Source: Aquibacillus halophilus (GTDB taxonomy: Bacteria; Bacillota; Bacilli; Bacillales; Amphibacillaceae). From it: 64,000 nt of DNA. The notes under the pieces were generated by a model that saw only the letters and a program-made list of their open reading frames with translations, was not told where the DNA came from and did no database searches. Positions 50,656 through 60,062 of this stretch are shown one piece after another. Location of the stretch: positions 62,001 through 126,000 of the forward strand of contig NZ_WJNG01000009.1 of the NCBI RefSeq assembly GCF_009649745.1, given 5' to 3'. Position numbers and translations under genes: made by a program. Each line of letters begins with the position of its first letter. Position 1 is the first letter of the stretch.

Positions 50656-52870
50656 AGTTATCATATGTATAATCGCTATCTTATTTACTTTTAACTTAAG
50701 TGGAATCCTTTTCCTTGCTAACTACGGTACTTATTACGCCCAAAAGGATTATTTCCATACATCGAAATTCCAAGATGAAATTGACGAGTTTGCAAGATAT
50801 TTAAGTATGTTTGAGCTAAATAGTGTTCCGTTAGACGAAGCAAAAGAGTCGTTAACTGTTACAGAAGAGGAAATCAACGAACACCGTTATCGATATGGTG
50901 ATCTACCAGAACAAATCAATGGCATAAATTCTCAATATGAACACTTAATTCAAGGAGCATTGGATACGGGTAGTCAACAGGTAGCTGATACCTACATTGC
51001 TGAAAGAGATGCTAAAATTGAGGACATTACCAAGAATTTTGAAAGTGATGAGTATGTTGAGGCAAAGGTTATTAAGGAGAAGGAAGAACTATTAGGAGAA
51101 TATTATAATGAACGAGAAAATTATCGCTCTGATTTTTTAAGATTAAAAGAGAATTTTAAATACTATTTTACAGATAGAGTTACAGGTGAAGTTTACTCAA
51201 ATTTAGACTATCCAGAAGATGAATTGGCCCCAATAGATCCAGTCGATATGTTATATGTTACAAATTATTCGATCGGAGAATATGTTAAGTATGCTTATGT
51301 CGGGGGATATGCAGAAGAGTTAATAGACTCAATAACCCCGACAAATAGTACGGTTGAAGGTGAAATTGCCGTACCAAAATCCTTTTCGTGGTCGAATCCA
51401 ATTATGGAAGAATATCATAACTATCGACAGGAACAAATACTATTTTGGAGTTATGTAGCAGCAAGTGTGCTTGCTTTTATACTAATTCTTATTATCATTT
51501 TTAAATCAAAAGGAATTAAGGCTGAAGTCTCTAACTTGGAGACTTATTATAATAAGCTTTCGATCGATGTAAGAGCCGTACTTTTTGGACTGACAGGAAT
51601 TGCTACCATTATAACTACGTTGTTAGCAGCTGGTAGGCTACTTTATATATTTGATCATTCCTTAATACAGGGCTTTTTCATAGCGGTAGGGCTGCTCATT
51701 GGGACAGTTGGTATTGGTCTTACTTTTATTCAGGGAAAGTTTCTAGCAGGAACATTAAAAGATTGGAAAAACTTTAAATGTCAATTAGAAAAATCACTCT
51801 TGAATAAAATGACAAAGCGACTAAAGGTAGTTTTTCGAAAAGTAGTCTACAGTCTGAAAACAGCATTTTTAGACCAAACGACCGGTACACAGTTATTTAT
51901 TGTTTTGGGATTGATATTCCTATTAGGAATTTCAGTAATTATGACGATCGTACATCCAATTTTTGTTATTTTCTATATTATATTGCTTGGTGCTGTGGGA
52001 TTGCCTCTGGTGATGGTGTTGGTTAATCGTATCGGTTATTTCAATCAAATTGTCGAGAAAACCAACGAATTGGCAAAAGGTAATTTGGGGAACGATCTGC
52101 AGGTAACAGGAAAATCGGTTTTTGCCCAACTGGCTAGTAATATAAATGTACTAAAGCAAGGTGTACGAGCATCACAGAATGAGCAAGCAAAGAGTGAACG
52201 TCTTAAAACAGAGTTAATTACCAATGTCAGTCACGATCTTCGTACGCCTTTGACATCAATTATTACCTATACCGAGCTATTAAAATCTGGTGATGTATCA
52301 AGTGATGAGAGTGCAGCATATCTTGAAATAATTGACAGGAAATCACAGCGCTTGAAGGTGTTAATTGATGATCTGTTTGAGGTATCAAAAATGGCTAGTG
52401 GCAATATTCAATTAACAAAGGAAAAGGTTGATCTTGTTCAGTTATTGCAGCAGGCACTTGCGGAATATGATGACACAATCAACGACTCTAGTCTCCAATT
52501 TAGGATTACGAACATCGATAAACCGGTATATTCTCTGGTCGACGGTCAGAAATTATGGCGTGTTTTTGATAACTTAATAGGAAATATCCTTAAATATTCT
52601 TTGGAGTATTCAAGGGTTTATATTAATCTATCTACAAAGAATGACCGAGCAATTATTACATTTAAGAATGTTTCAAAATATGAGCTAGGCGAAAATAGTG
52701 ATGAGTTATTTGAAAGATTCAAGCGTGGAGATACATCTAGGCAAACGGAAGGTTCAGGACTTGGGCTTGCGATCGCACAATCAATCGTCGACCTCCATGA
52801 AGGCAGTCTTGATATGGATACTGATGGTGATTTATTTAAAGTGTGTATATCTCTAAAGTTAGAGGAGTAA
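50633..52870 (+). CDS. Sensor histidine kinase of the adjacent regulator
   Basis: A 745-residue kinase. One helix (about 7-29) and a long extracellular domain rich in Glu/Tyr (30-265) lead to five more helices (about 270-465), a HAMP-like segment, then HisKA with H534 in NVSHDLRTPLTS and an ATPase domain with NLIGNILKYS and GSGLGLAIAQS. The start is TTG inside the response regulator gene, with AAGGTGG upstream. The extra membrane helices between sensor and HAMP are unusual. Ligand unknown. Confidence 0.87.
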   Translation: MATKWKSKVIICIIAILFTFNLSGILFLANYGTYYAQKDYFHTSKFQDEIDEFARYLSMFELNSVPLDEAKESLTVTEEEINEHRYRYGDLPEQINGINSQYEHLIQGALDTGSQQVADTYIAERDAKIEDITKNFESDEYVEAKVIKEKEELLGEYYNERENYRSDFLRLKENFKYYFTDRVTGEVYSNLDYPEDELAPIDPVDMLYVTNYSIGEYVKYAYVGGYAEELIDSITPTNSTVEGEIAVPKSFSWSNPIMEEYHNYRQEQILFWSYVAASVLAFILILIIIFKSKGIKAEVSNLETYYNKLSIDVRAVLFGLTGIATIITTLLAAGRLLYIFDHSLIQGFFIAVGLLIGTVGIGLTFIQGKFLAGTLKDWKNFKCQLEKSLLNKMTKRLKVVFRKVVYSLKTAFLDQTTGTQLFIVLGLIFLLGISVIMTIVHPIFVIFYIILLGAVGLPLVMVLVNRIGYFNQIVEKTNELAKGNLGNDLQVTGKSVFAQLASNINVLKQGVRASQNEQAKSERLKTELITNVSHDLRTPLTSIITYTELLKSGDVSSDESAAYLEIIDRKSQRLKVLIDDLFEVSKMASGNIQLTKEKVDLVQLLQQALAEYDDTINDSSLQFRITNIDKPVYSLVDGQKLWRVFDNLIGNILKYSLEYSRVYINLSTKNDRAIITFKNVSKYELGENSDELFERFKRGDTSRQTEGSGLGLAIAQSIVDLHEGSLDMDTDGDLFKVCISLKLEE

Positions 52871-52921
52871 TTAAGTTGTTTATTCCATTTTTAGTGTGAT
52901 GACAAGATAGGGGAGAAAACG

Positions 52922-53437
52922 GTGACTACGATAGATTTCACAGAATTATATCATTTGTATTTTAAGCGGCTATTTCATCTGAGTTATTCGATTGTTAGAG
53001 ATGCACATCTGGCCGAAGATGTCGTTCAAGAAACTTTTATTAAGGCGATAAAGCATGTTTCCTCTATCCAAGATGAAAGTAAGGTGGGTGCGTGGCTATC
53101 AGCAATTACAACTAGAACTGCGATTGATTTTGTCCGCAAAGAAAAGAAAAATCAAGGTGTCCTGTTTGATGAAGAAATCCTTGAGATACTAGGTGAACAA
53201 GTGAGCCAGAACGTGCTAGAAGAAGTAGAAATTTTATTATTAAATGAAGAAGTGAATCGTGCTATTAAAACATTGACAGTTGATTATCAGGATGTTCTTT
53301 GGCTTAAGTTAGAGAAAGGGTTAAAGGAAAGTGAAATTGCACGTATTCTGGAACTCAAGCCTGCGACTGTTAAAACAAGGATCTATCGAGCAAGGAAACA
53401 ATTGAAGCTATTGTTCCCAGAACAGGTGAGTGCATAA
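52922..53437 (+). CDS. ECF-type RNA polymerase sigma factor
   Basis: A 171-residue sigma factor. Region 2 has LYHLYFKRLFHLSYSIVRDAHLAEDVVQETFIKAIKH and region 4 has LTVDYQDVLWLKLEKGLKESEIARILELKPATVKTRIYRARKQL. It starts at GTG after AGGGGAG, 52 bases behind the kinase gene, probably in the same operon. No anti-sigma gene follows, so control may come from the two-component system, which is unusual. Confidence 0.9.
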   Translation: MTTIDFTELYHLYFKRLFHLSYSIVRDAHLAEDVVQETFIKAIKHVSSIQDESKVGAWLSAITTRTAIDFVRKEKKNQGVLFDEEILEILGEQVSQNVLEEVEILLLNEEVNRAIKTLTVDYQDVLWLKLEKGLKESEIARILELKPATVKTRIYRARKQLKLLFPEQVSA

Positions 53438-53469
53438 GCAGTTCCATGTTGATTATAGGTAAAAGTTAT

Positions 53470-53502
53470 GTAAGGGGGGCTTCTAGAGTTGAAGCCCCTT
53501 AC
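53470..53502. terminator. Convergent terminator
   Basis: GTAAGGGG-GG-CTTC / GAAG-CCCCTTAC hairpin at the junction of the sigma factor and acetyltransferase genes, touching the stop of the latter. Confidence 0.8.
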
Positions 53503-54041
53503 TTATACTTAAAGTCTCGCTTTAGCATTGAATAAATATATGTATCATTTGCCCTACCGTTCTGATACATATAATCTCTTAAAATACCTTCTTGTTGAAA
53601 CCCCAATTTTGTTAATAAGTTAGTAGATGATTCATTCTTCATAAAAACAACAGCACCTATACGTGTTAAATCAATATTTTCAAATCCGAATGATATAACT
53701 GCCGTCGCTGCTTCTGATGCATACCCTTTTCGCCAATAATTAGGGTTAATTTCATACCCTATTTCTGCGCGTTTGTGCTTTGGCACCCAGGCGTTAAATC
53801 CAATTGTTCCAATTAATCCTTTGCTACCTTTTAGCTCAATGCCCCATCTTAGACCTCTTTTTTCCTTATAACTGTTTGCGAAAAACTCAACGATATTCTT
53901 CGCTTGTTCTATGTTCTCTAGACTTTCTTGACCATAAAAACGTGTTACTTTATTGTTTGAAAAGCATGTAAAAACATCCTTAGCATCCTCATCTGTTATT
54001 TCTCTCAATAAGAGTCTGTTTGTTGTTAGGACAGGAAACAT
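53499..54041 (-). CDS. GNAT N-acetyltransferase (RimJ/RimL type)
   Basis: A 180-residue acetyltransferase. TNRLLLREITDEDAKDVF is the typical RimJ/RimL start, and EIGYEINPNYWRKGYASEAATAVISFGF contains the acetyl-CoA loop (RKGYAS). NESSTNLLTKLGFQQEGILRDYM is the usual end. Substrates are protein N-termini or small amines; not predictable here. AAGGAGTGG precedes the ATG. Confidence 0.9.
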   Translation of the reverse strand: MFPVLTTNRLLLREITDEDAKDVFTCFSNNKVTRFYGQESLENIEQAKNIVEFFANSYKEKRGLRWGIELKGSKGLIGTIGFNAWVPKHKRAEIGYEINPNYWRKGYASEAATAVISFGFENIDLTRIGAVVFMKNESSTNLLTKLGFQQEGILRDYMYQNGRANDTYIYSMLKRDFKYK

Positions 54042-54155
54042 ACTACCACTCCTTTATACTTGTAAGATCCTAAATAAATAGCATGCACTATCACTCGTTT
54101 AGGTCTAAGGCTATAATTCTATTATATATGAAGTGCGCTAGTATAAGCTTGACAG

Positions 54156-55334
54156 TTAATACCCTGCCTTAATCTCCACCTCCGAAATGATTTCGTCCGC
54201 CGTTTCTTTTCCGTAATGTACCACTCGATAGACAACATTATCTTTTCTTGCAATCAGATCTGTCTTATTGTCTTCTTGATTCAGCCATAATTCATCAAAT
54301 TGAGTGATTGTGAGCTGGTAATTCTCATCCAAGTATTGGTTCTCTTCAATTAACTCTTGTAAAAATTGCTTTGCAAGCCACTCACTTCTTACATCATATC
54401 GATATGATTGAATGCTTGGCTGATATGAACCACTATTGTCATCCCACATCACACCGGGAACTTCTACAGTTTCATATAATTCATATTGTTTTGGCACTAA
54501 GATACTTGCTTCTTCTTTATAATAATTGTCGATGCTTCCTGGGAAATCATCCATGTCTGGAATTCTAGTATAATTTGTTTCATTGAGAATATCGGAAATC
54601 TCCACAACAGGAAGTTCTTTATCAGGAATCTCTGGAAAACGCTCGCCTGAAAGTGCTATAGTTTGCGCTGTGTTGAATAAAATCCATGAAGAAAGGATAA
54701 AAATGAAACTACCACCAAGCCATCTGTTTCGGTTTAATTTTTTCCTATAATTCACTTCATTTAGTAGGGTCCCAGAATGTAATTTCTTCATCAATTTTGA
54801 CATATGTACCATGCCTGTGGTCATAGAAAAAATAATAAGAAGGATAGACAAAATAATCATAAATGGCGCGATAAATTCGTCCTCTAAAAAATTCCTAACA
54901 GGGCTACTTTGTAACATGAAAAACGACAGGAACAACATCAGAATAGATAATACTAAAGAAATTACTCCTCTGGTTGAGATATCCTTTTTTAGGAGCGTAA
55001 GTGCTTCTGCTTGTTCGAATGGATCCGTATGGAGTTCATTTGTATTTTTTTTGTTAACTTGTTTGAATACCTGCAAATATCCACGGGAAGCTACGTGTTC
55101 CCATCCAGATTGTCGATATATTTCGATTCTCTCATCTTCATATGAATAAGGTAATTTAAAGACATCACAGCGATACTTTATCCTTTGTGGCTCACTTTTA
55201 ATAAATGTCGCAGTAAATTTATTTATTTTTATAAGTTCCCATCCGTGGGTAGCCATGTCTGAAAACCATGCCTCTTGTTCCTCAATATCCCATAGGTCTA
55301 GCCACAGTATTTTCTTTTTTAACTTATCTTTCAC
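54156..55334 (-). CDS. DUF2812 membrane protein
   Basis: A 392-residue protein. Its N-terminal DUF2812 domain reads DIEEQEAWFSDMATHGWELIKIN and YEDERIEIYRQSGWEHVASRGYLQVFK; three helices follow (about 125-220) and then a long C-terminal extracellular part. I start at GTG 55334, 9 bases after GGGAGG, which overlaps the PadR stop by 11 bases. PadR-DUF2812 pairs are common in Firmicutes; the PadR protein probably regulates this unit. Function unknown. Confidence 0.87.
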   Translation of the reverse strand: MKDKLKKKILWLDLWDIEEQEAWFSDMATHGWELIKINKFTATFIKSEPQRIKYRCDVFKLPYSYEDERIEIYRQSGWEHVASRGYLQVFKQVNKKNTNELHTDPFEQAEALTLLKKDISTRGVISLVLSILMLFLSFFMLQSSPVRNFLEDEFIAPFMIILSILLIIFSMTTGMVHMSKLMKKLHSGTLLNEVNYRKKLNRNRWLGGSFIFILSSWILFNTAQTIALSGERFPEIPDKELPVVEISDILNETNYTRIPDMDDFPGSIDNYYKEEASILVPKQYELYETVEVPGVMWDDNSGSYQPSIQSYRYDVRSEWLAKQFLQELIEENQYLDENYQLTITQFDELWLNQEDNKTDLIARKDNVVYRVVHYGKETADEIISEVEIKAGY

Positions 55335-55653
55335 TAGACTTTCCCTCCCCAAACATGAGTTTCCCGTCTTCAACCATCTGTTGTAGTCTGTGATATTCTT
55401 TTAGCAAAGCCTCCCGTCCGAGCTCAGATAATTGGTAGACTTTCCTTCTTCCATCCAATTCTTCTAGTACGATGAGTCTGTCCTTTTGTAATCTTTTTAT
55501 TATTCCATAAAGTGTACCGGGCCCCATTAGTACTCGGTCATTGGATACTTGTTTGACAACATCCATTACTGCATAGCCATGGAGCGGCTGATTCAATGCA
55601 AGAAGTACATAATACATAGCCTCGGTCATAGGTGTTGGTTGGCTGTCTAACAT
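55324..55653 (-). CDS. PadR-family transcriptional regulator
   Basis: A 109-residue regulator: MTEAMYYVLLALNQPLHGYAVM, then LMGPGTLYGIIKRLQKDRLIVLEE with the winged helix-turn-helix, and the dimer helix LLKEYHRLQQMVEDG. ATG 55653 lies about 6 bases after GAAGGTGAT; an 18-residue extension upstream is not supported. It overlaps the DUF2812 gene by 11 bases, so the two are translationally coupled. Confidence 0.92.
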   Translation of the reverse strand: MLDSQPTPMTEAMYYVLLALNQPLHGYAVMDVVKQVSNDRVLMGPGTLYGIIKRLQKDRLIVLEELDGRRKVYQLSELGREALLKEYHRLQQMVEDGKLMFGEGKSSER

Positions 55654-55895
55654 TCGATCACCTTCTATTTTTTTAACTATTATGCGTGACAATATATCGT
55701 ATAGCATAATAGTAAGGCTACATTATGTGGATGTCAATAACCATCTATTGAACTAATCAATATAGCAATGACTTAGCTACGGTTTATAGTAGCTTGAGAA
55801 GGGAAAAATGGATAAAGAATCTGAGCTTAGTTTGAAATAAATGTGAGGATAGTCTAAGCTAATATTTTATGAAGTTTATGAAGAAGGTTGATAGG

Positions 55896-58064
55896 ATGAA
55901 ACATCTACATATAAGACATTGGATTGGAAGACTGCTTGCATCAGATCCAGGTAGAAAAAGATTTCAACAAGCAGGAAAAGCAACGATAAGTTTAATGTCA
56001 TCTGTGTTTGCTATGCTCTTAATTTTGCATATAGCGGGAAATGAATTATTCACACCTGCCATCGTTGCTGGGATGGTTGGTCTGCTTAGCATTATGGTCG
56101 TTACAGATGATACGAAAAAACAAAAGCGAGTAACTACCTTATTACTTGGTGTTTCCTCTATATTTGGAATTACGTTAGGTTCCTTATTAGCTGGGAATCC
56201 CTACTTTGTTGGTGCATTAATGGTTGTTGTTATTTTTAGTGCCTTTTACTTCTCAAAATTTGGTTCTCGTTACTTTTCCCTTGGTATGATTGGTTTTATG
56301 AACGTGTATATAGCTTCTTTTTTGCAGCTCTCAACTAGTCAATTTCCATGGTTTTATTTAGGTATATTTATAGGAGTGGTCTTTGCATATCTTTACAATT
56401 TTATTATTTTTAAAGATTCCGCTCATATTTTAAGACGGAGTATGCGGTCCTATCATATCCAAGCCAATTTGACATTAACTATCCTAATCCATTTAATTAG
56501 AGACCCTATTAATAGTCAGCATCGTAAAAATAGCCTTAAAAAAAACGTTCGCAAACTCAATGAGTATGCGAGAAATGTATCTGTTGATTTAAGTGAACAG
56601 GATGTGCAGGAAATCTGGCCGGGTTTGGACGCTTCACAATTACGATTATATGTTTTTGACACAGCAATGCTTGTCGAGACACTGACTGATTCCTTTGAAC
56701 AACTAAAAATGGCTGATGCATTAGAAACAGAGGAGCTAAGGAGAATCTTAGCGTGGGTGGTAAAGTCACTTCGGGATGCCGAGGTGTTAGCCCAAAGCTA
56801 CAAGAAACAGAATTTAGAGGAGGCAGAACAAGCAGTCCAAGGTCTTCGTCTTGTTTTAACTGATCTTCAAGATGATAATAACCAGTCTAGAAGCTGGTTG
56901 TTCCTGGTCAGGCGGATTGAATCGATTGCTAATCACGTTATTAAAAGTGCTGTAATTATCCAGCAGTCCCTTCTTGAAGGAAAAAATGCTGACATAGAAT
57001 TCCAAGAGGTGGAAAAAGAAGGAACAGCTATTTCTGAGGACGAAGAGGTAGGTGTGAAACCCACAACCAAAAAAGCTTATCAGGCTTTAGCAGCAGGGAC
57101 GGTATCAATTTTTGTTGGCTATGTTATATCGCCTATTCAACCATACTGGGTAATTCTTACGGCTTTTATAGTTTTGCTTGGAACAGAATCAGTTGGTCGA
57201 ACGTATATTAAAGGTTTTCAGCGATCACTCGGAACAATATTTGGTGCAATAATCGGCTTTTTTCTAGCAAGGATTGTATCCGGTCATTCTGAAATAGAAA
57301 TTATTTTGCTGTTTGCTGTTGTGTTTTTAGCTTTTTACTTTTTTACAGTATCTTATACGATTATGAGTCTATTTATTACGATTTTAATTGCATTCATGTA
57401 TGATATTTTGTTGGGTGGAATTAGTTATCATTTATTAGTTGCACGTGTAGTTGACACAATTGCTGGGGCAGCAATTGCTCTAGTTGCTTCGATGGTTATT
57501 TTGCCAACTAAAACAAAGGATAAGGTATCTGATAGTTTTGCAGACTATTTAACTGAATTAAATCCGTTTATTCAGGATTATTTGAGAAGGTTTAGGGAAA
57601 ATGTGAATGTCAAAAGTCTATCGGAGAGTGCTTTTGATATGGATCAGAAGCTTTACGCAATTAAAGGTTCTGCTCAATCTCTACTTCAGCGCCCCGGTGT
57701 TCTTAGTGACTCAGGTGTTGCTCGTTTAATTACTGTTTTCACGGCAATTAACTATTATGCAAAGCATTTGATTGCTTCTTCTTATCAAAAGAATTTTGAT
57801 TATCCACAGGAATTAGAAGTGGATTTTAAACAAATTGAAGAAACAATGGAACAAAACATTCAAGTATTGAGTGAACTAATTACAGGAACGGAGCATCAGG
57901 GCATCGTTCATAACCTATCTAAACAACGAGAACGAATCGAACGACTTGCCCCAACTAGACAAGAAGAATCTCAGGGCGATCTGATCCATCATCTTTATTA
58001 TGTTTGGAAAGTCAATAAATCGATTGTCATGCTAGCTGTTGAACTGGGTGCAGAAGAAAAATAG
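55896..58064 (+). CDS. FUSC-family aromatic acid exporter-like protein
   Basis: A 722-residue membrane protein with two clusters of about six helices (roughly 30-175 and 390-540) separated by a soluble helical region, and a final cytosolic helical domain. VGRTYIKGFQRSLGTIFGAIIGFFLARI in the second cluster is the FUSC signature found in AaeB/YccS-type exporters of aromatic acids. ATG 55896 is preferred because AAGGTTGATAGG precedes it; an in-frame ATG at 55869 has no ribosome site. No regulator is adjacent apart from the divergent PadR. Confidence 0.85.
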   Translation: MKHLHIRHWIGRLLASDPGRKRFQQAGKATISLMSSVFAMLLILHIAGNELFTPAIVAGMVGLLSIMVVTDDTKKQKRVTTLLLGVSSIFGITLGSLLAGNPYFVGALMVVVIFSAFYFSKFGSRYFSLGMIGFMNVYIASFLQLSTSQFPWFYLGIFIGVVFAYLYNFIIFKDSAHILRRSMRSYHIQANLTLTILIHLIRDPINSQHRKNSLKKNVRKLNEYARNVSVDLSEQDVQEIWPGLDASQLRLYVFDTAMLVETLTDSFEQLKMADALETEELRRILAWVVKSLRDAEVLAQSYKKQNLEEAEQAVQGLRLVLTDLQDDNNQSRSWLFLVRRIESIANHVIKSAVIIQQSLLEGKNADIEFQEVEKEGTAISEDEEVGVKPTTKKAYQALAAGTVSIFVGYVISPIQPYWVILTAFIVLLGTESVGRTYIKGFQRSLGTIFGAIIGFFLARIVSGHSEIEIILLFAVVFLAFYFFTVSYTIMSLFITILIAFMYDILLGGISYHLLVARVVDTIAGAAIALVASMVILPTKTKDKVSDSFADYLTELNPFIQDYLRRFRENVNVKSLSESAFDMDQKLYAIKGSAQSLLQRPGVLSDSGVARLITVFTAINYYAKHLIASSYQKNFDYPQELEVDFKQIEETMEQNIQVLSELITGTEHQGIVHNLSKQRERIERLAPTRQEESQGDLIHHLYYVWKVNKSIVMLAVELGAEEK

Positions 58065-58122
58065 ATGTGATGATGCATCAGTTGTATAATGGAATAAGGA
58101 TTGAATTAGCGGGAGGTTTAAC

Positions 58123-58482
58123 ATGGAGGATAAATTAAAGGAACACTTACATTCATTGGATAAATTACTTTTACAAACTGATACCAGACAATCAAAAGAA
58201 AAGTTAAATGAATTGTTAGCAGATGATTTTCTTGAATATGGAAGTTCAGGTCGTATTTTTGATAAAGCAAATATACTAAGTAGACTTCCGAATGAAGAGG
58301 ATCCTGAATTCTCTTTGATGGACTTTGAAGCAAGACAATTAGCTTCAAAAGTTGTGTTAACAACGTATCGTGTTATTAGGCGACAGGACATGACACATTC
58401 GTTGAGAAGCTCCATTTGGCAGTTAAACGAAGGGAAATGGCAAATGACTTTTCATCAAGGAACAAAAACAACAAGTAATTAA
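58123..58482 (+). CDS. DUF4440 / SnoaL-like protein
   Basis: A 119-residue soluble protein of the NTF2-like fold: LNELLADDFLEYGSSGRIFDKANILSRLP and SSIWQLNEGKWQMTFHQGTKT are typical of DUF4440. Such proteins are small ligand-binding or lyase-type folds; function here unknown. GGGAGG lies 6-7 bases before the ATG, and it sits 58 bases behind the FUSC gene. Confidence 0.85.
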   Translation: MEDKLKEHLHSLDKLLLQTDTRQSKEKLNELLADDFLEYGSSGRIFDKANILSRLPNEEDPEFSLMDFEARQLASKVVLTTYRVIRRQDMTHSLRSSIWQLNEGKWQMTFHQGTKTTSN

Positions 58483-58565
58483 TTTAGGCATTTTTGTAAG
58501 TTTTGTTGCTTTTTAATTGTCGCATTTTGATATAAAATGCGTCGTAAAGTAGCTACTAGTTGATT

Positions 58566-58682
58566 TGCGCTTCGGGCAGTCGCTTCCCGCGGGCAACGCT
58601 TCAACTTCCTCGGAAGAAAACCACTTCCTGCGGGATTTTCAGTCGTCGCTTTTCCCGCTGGAGTCGGCTGCCCCACGCTCCA
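58566..58682. repeat. GC-rich non-coding repeat, copy A
   Basis: A sharply GC-rich block (GCGCTTCGGGCAGTCGCTT, CCCGCGGGCAACGCTTCAA, CTTCCTGCGGGATTTTCAG) in AT-rich surroundings. Blocks of this type are dispersed repeats in several Bacillaceae genomes. It is followed at 58865 by a block of opposite orientation. No coding frame is supported. Confidence 0.6.
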
Positions 58683-58864
58683 ATCACCATCATATAGTGT
58701 AGTTATTAATCCAACACAACACTATACTAGCGTTGGAAATACATGAAGACTCAAAAAAAATTAGAAACCTTCGCGCGATGAAAATTTCTAATTAATGAGT
58801 AGTGATGTTTCATGAAATAAACGTTTTTTGTGTTCTTCTAACTTAAACAGGAAGCTATTCTAAG

Positions 58865-59000
58865 TTGCGGAAAAATGCGACACTCCTATGGGAAAAGAAC
58901 AGTCTGAAGACCCCGCAGTGAGTGTTCTTGACGAGCGAGGAGGCTGAGGAGTTCCCCATGGAAAGGGAGTGGTTTTCCGGAACGGCGAGATAGCACTATT
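58865..59000. repeat. GC-rich non-coding repeat, copy B (inverted type)
   Basis: Contains GTCTGAAGACCCCGCAGTG, GACGAGCGAGGAGGCTGAG and GTTTTCCGGAACGGCGAGA, the complementary-strand style of the same repeat class as copy A. The two flank about 180 bases with an imperfect ATTAGAAA/TTTCTAAT hairpin (58760-58796). Together they may form one composite palindromic repeat. No gene lies between 58483 and 59135. Confidence 0.55.
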
Positions 59001-59135
59001 CCCATAATTAGTTTTAAATTTTAAGAAGTAGGAACACAACCTAATGAATGGTAAAATAAGGATAGTGGACCGTTCCAATGATAGGTAAGGGTACCCCTTC
59101 AGGATCAAAATAAAGAATTAATTAGAAATCAGATA

Positions 59136-59579
59136 ATGAAAGTTGCGTGGCGAATGTTTAAATCAGAAAAGTACAATCTAATCATTAAGACCTTTATTCG
59201 AATAGTAGTCGTTGTAATTATTTATAACATAGTTGAGTTCGAGAAAACTTTTCTTTTTAATGTTCTTTTGCTTTCGGTAGTTGGTTTACCAATTATTATA
59301 AGTATTTACAGGTACATTAATAAACCAATTGAGATGGTTGCTTATAATGGTCTTACTAAATCAGAACAAGATAGAGTCCCTGTGAGTCCCAATGATTCAT
59401 CTGTCAACAAGGTGACTGTTGATACCAAATTAGCTAGAAAAATCGGTATTGCCTGGAAAGGAAAAGAGGTATATTCAGTTAAGTTCAATCATACTGCCAC
59501 TAGTACTTCAGGAAATCTAATTGTGTATCTTGATTTAGATAAAAAAACAATTGTTGGAAAAGGAACTAGTCACTCTTAA
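59136..59579 (+). CDS. Hypothetical membrane protein
   Basis: A 147-residue frame with two helices (TFIRIVVVVIIYNIVEF and FLFNVLLLSVVGLPIIISIY) and a C-terminal soluble domain (TKLARKIGIAWKGKEVYSVKFNHTATSTSGNLIVYLDL). I do not recognise the family. There is no ribosome site before the ATG at 59136; an internal start at MFKSEKYNL is possible. It lies next to the GC-rich repeats and hydrolase remnants, so this stretch may have been rearranged. Confidence 0.55.
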   Translation: MKVAWRMFKSEKYNLIIKTFIRIVVVVIIYNIVEFEKTFLFNVLLLSVVGLPIIISIYRYINKPIEMVAYNGLTKSEQDRVPVSPNDSSVNKVTVDTKLARKIGIAWKGKEVYSVKFNHTATSTSGNLIVYLDLDKKTIVGKGTSHS

Positions 59580-59605
59580 AGTAGATTATTAATCGATAGA
59601 AGGCG

Positions 59606-59760
59606 ATGACTTTATTACTACATACTGAAGTCCTTGGAGATGGAGATCCAATTGTATTTTTCCATGCCGGATTACAAACTGGTTTACAGATTTTAAGTAT
59701 CAGAGAGATTATTGTATAAGTCAAAGTCGCTATTCCGGATTTAAGAGGACATGTGATCTT
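59606..59760 (+). pseudogene. Alpha/beta-hydrolase N-terminal remnant
   Basis: The frame opens MTLLLHTEVLGDGDP then IVFFHAGLQTGL, the HG-type oxyanion start of an alpha/beta hydrolase. After frame changes it continues DFKYQRDY and KVAIPDLRGH, the next conserved strand. The catalytic Ser, Asp and His regions are missing. A truncated, frameshifted remnant. Confidence 0.6.
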
Positions 59761-59774
59761 AGAGGGGGATTTAT

Positions 59775-59918
59775 GTGGCTATTTTGCTGATTTTATTGGC
59801 ATTTTTATTGTTTTTGGTGGGTATGTTAACACCTATAAATAGTTTTTATACACTGCCAATTTCTTTTGTATTTCTTATCTTTGGAATTGCAATCCTTTTA
59901 AAAAGAAAAGAGTACTAG
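59775..59918 (+). CDS. Small two-helix membrane protein
   Basis: A 47-residue frame starting at GTG, 6 bases after GAGGGGG. It contains two hydrophobic segments (AILLILLALLFFV-like at residues 2-19 and TLPISFVFLIFGIAILL near the end) and a basic tail KRKEY, so it is a plausible inner-membrane hairpin. Function unknown. Bases 59919-60062 hold only a short frame (from about 59930) with no support beyond a weak ribosome site. Confidence 0.6.
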   Translation: MAILLILLAFLLFLVGMLTPINSFYTLPISFVFLIFGIAILLKRKEY

Positions 59919-60062
59919 TTTTTGTATAGGAGTGTATAAAAACGTAATTAGTTTTGTTGAAAAACTTGAATTATCACATTTAAATAATGAACGGTGGGAT
60001 GTCAGGTAAATGTCTGACACGAATAGTAATTATTTAAACAATAAAAAAGAGGTGATGTTGAA

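Noticed and set aside
59930-60010. GTG-started frame VYKNVISFVEKLELSHLNN before the DUF4306 gene
   Set aside because: Only about 25 codons with a weak ribosome site; it may be the tail of the decayed hydrolase but cannot be supported as a gene.
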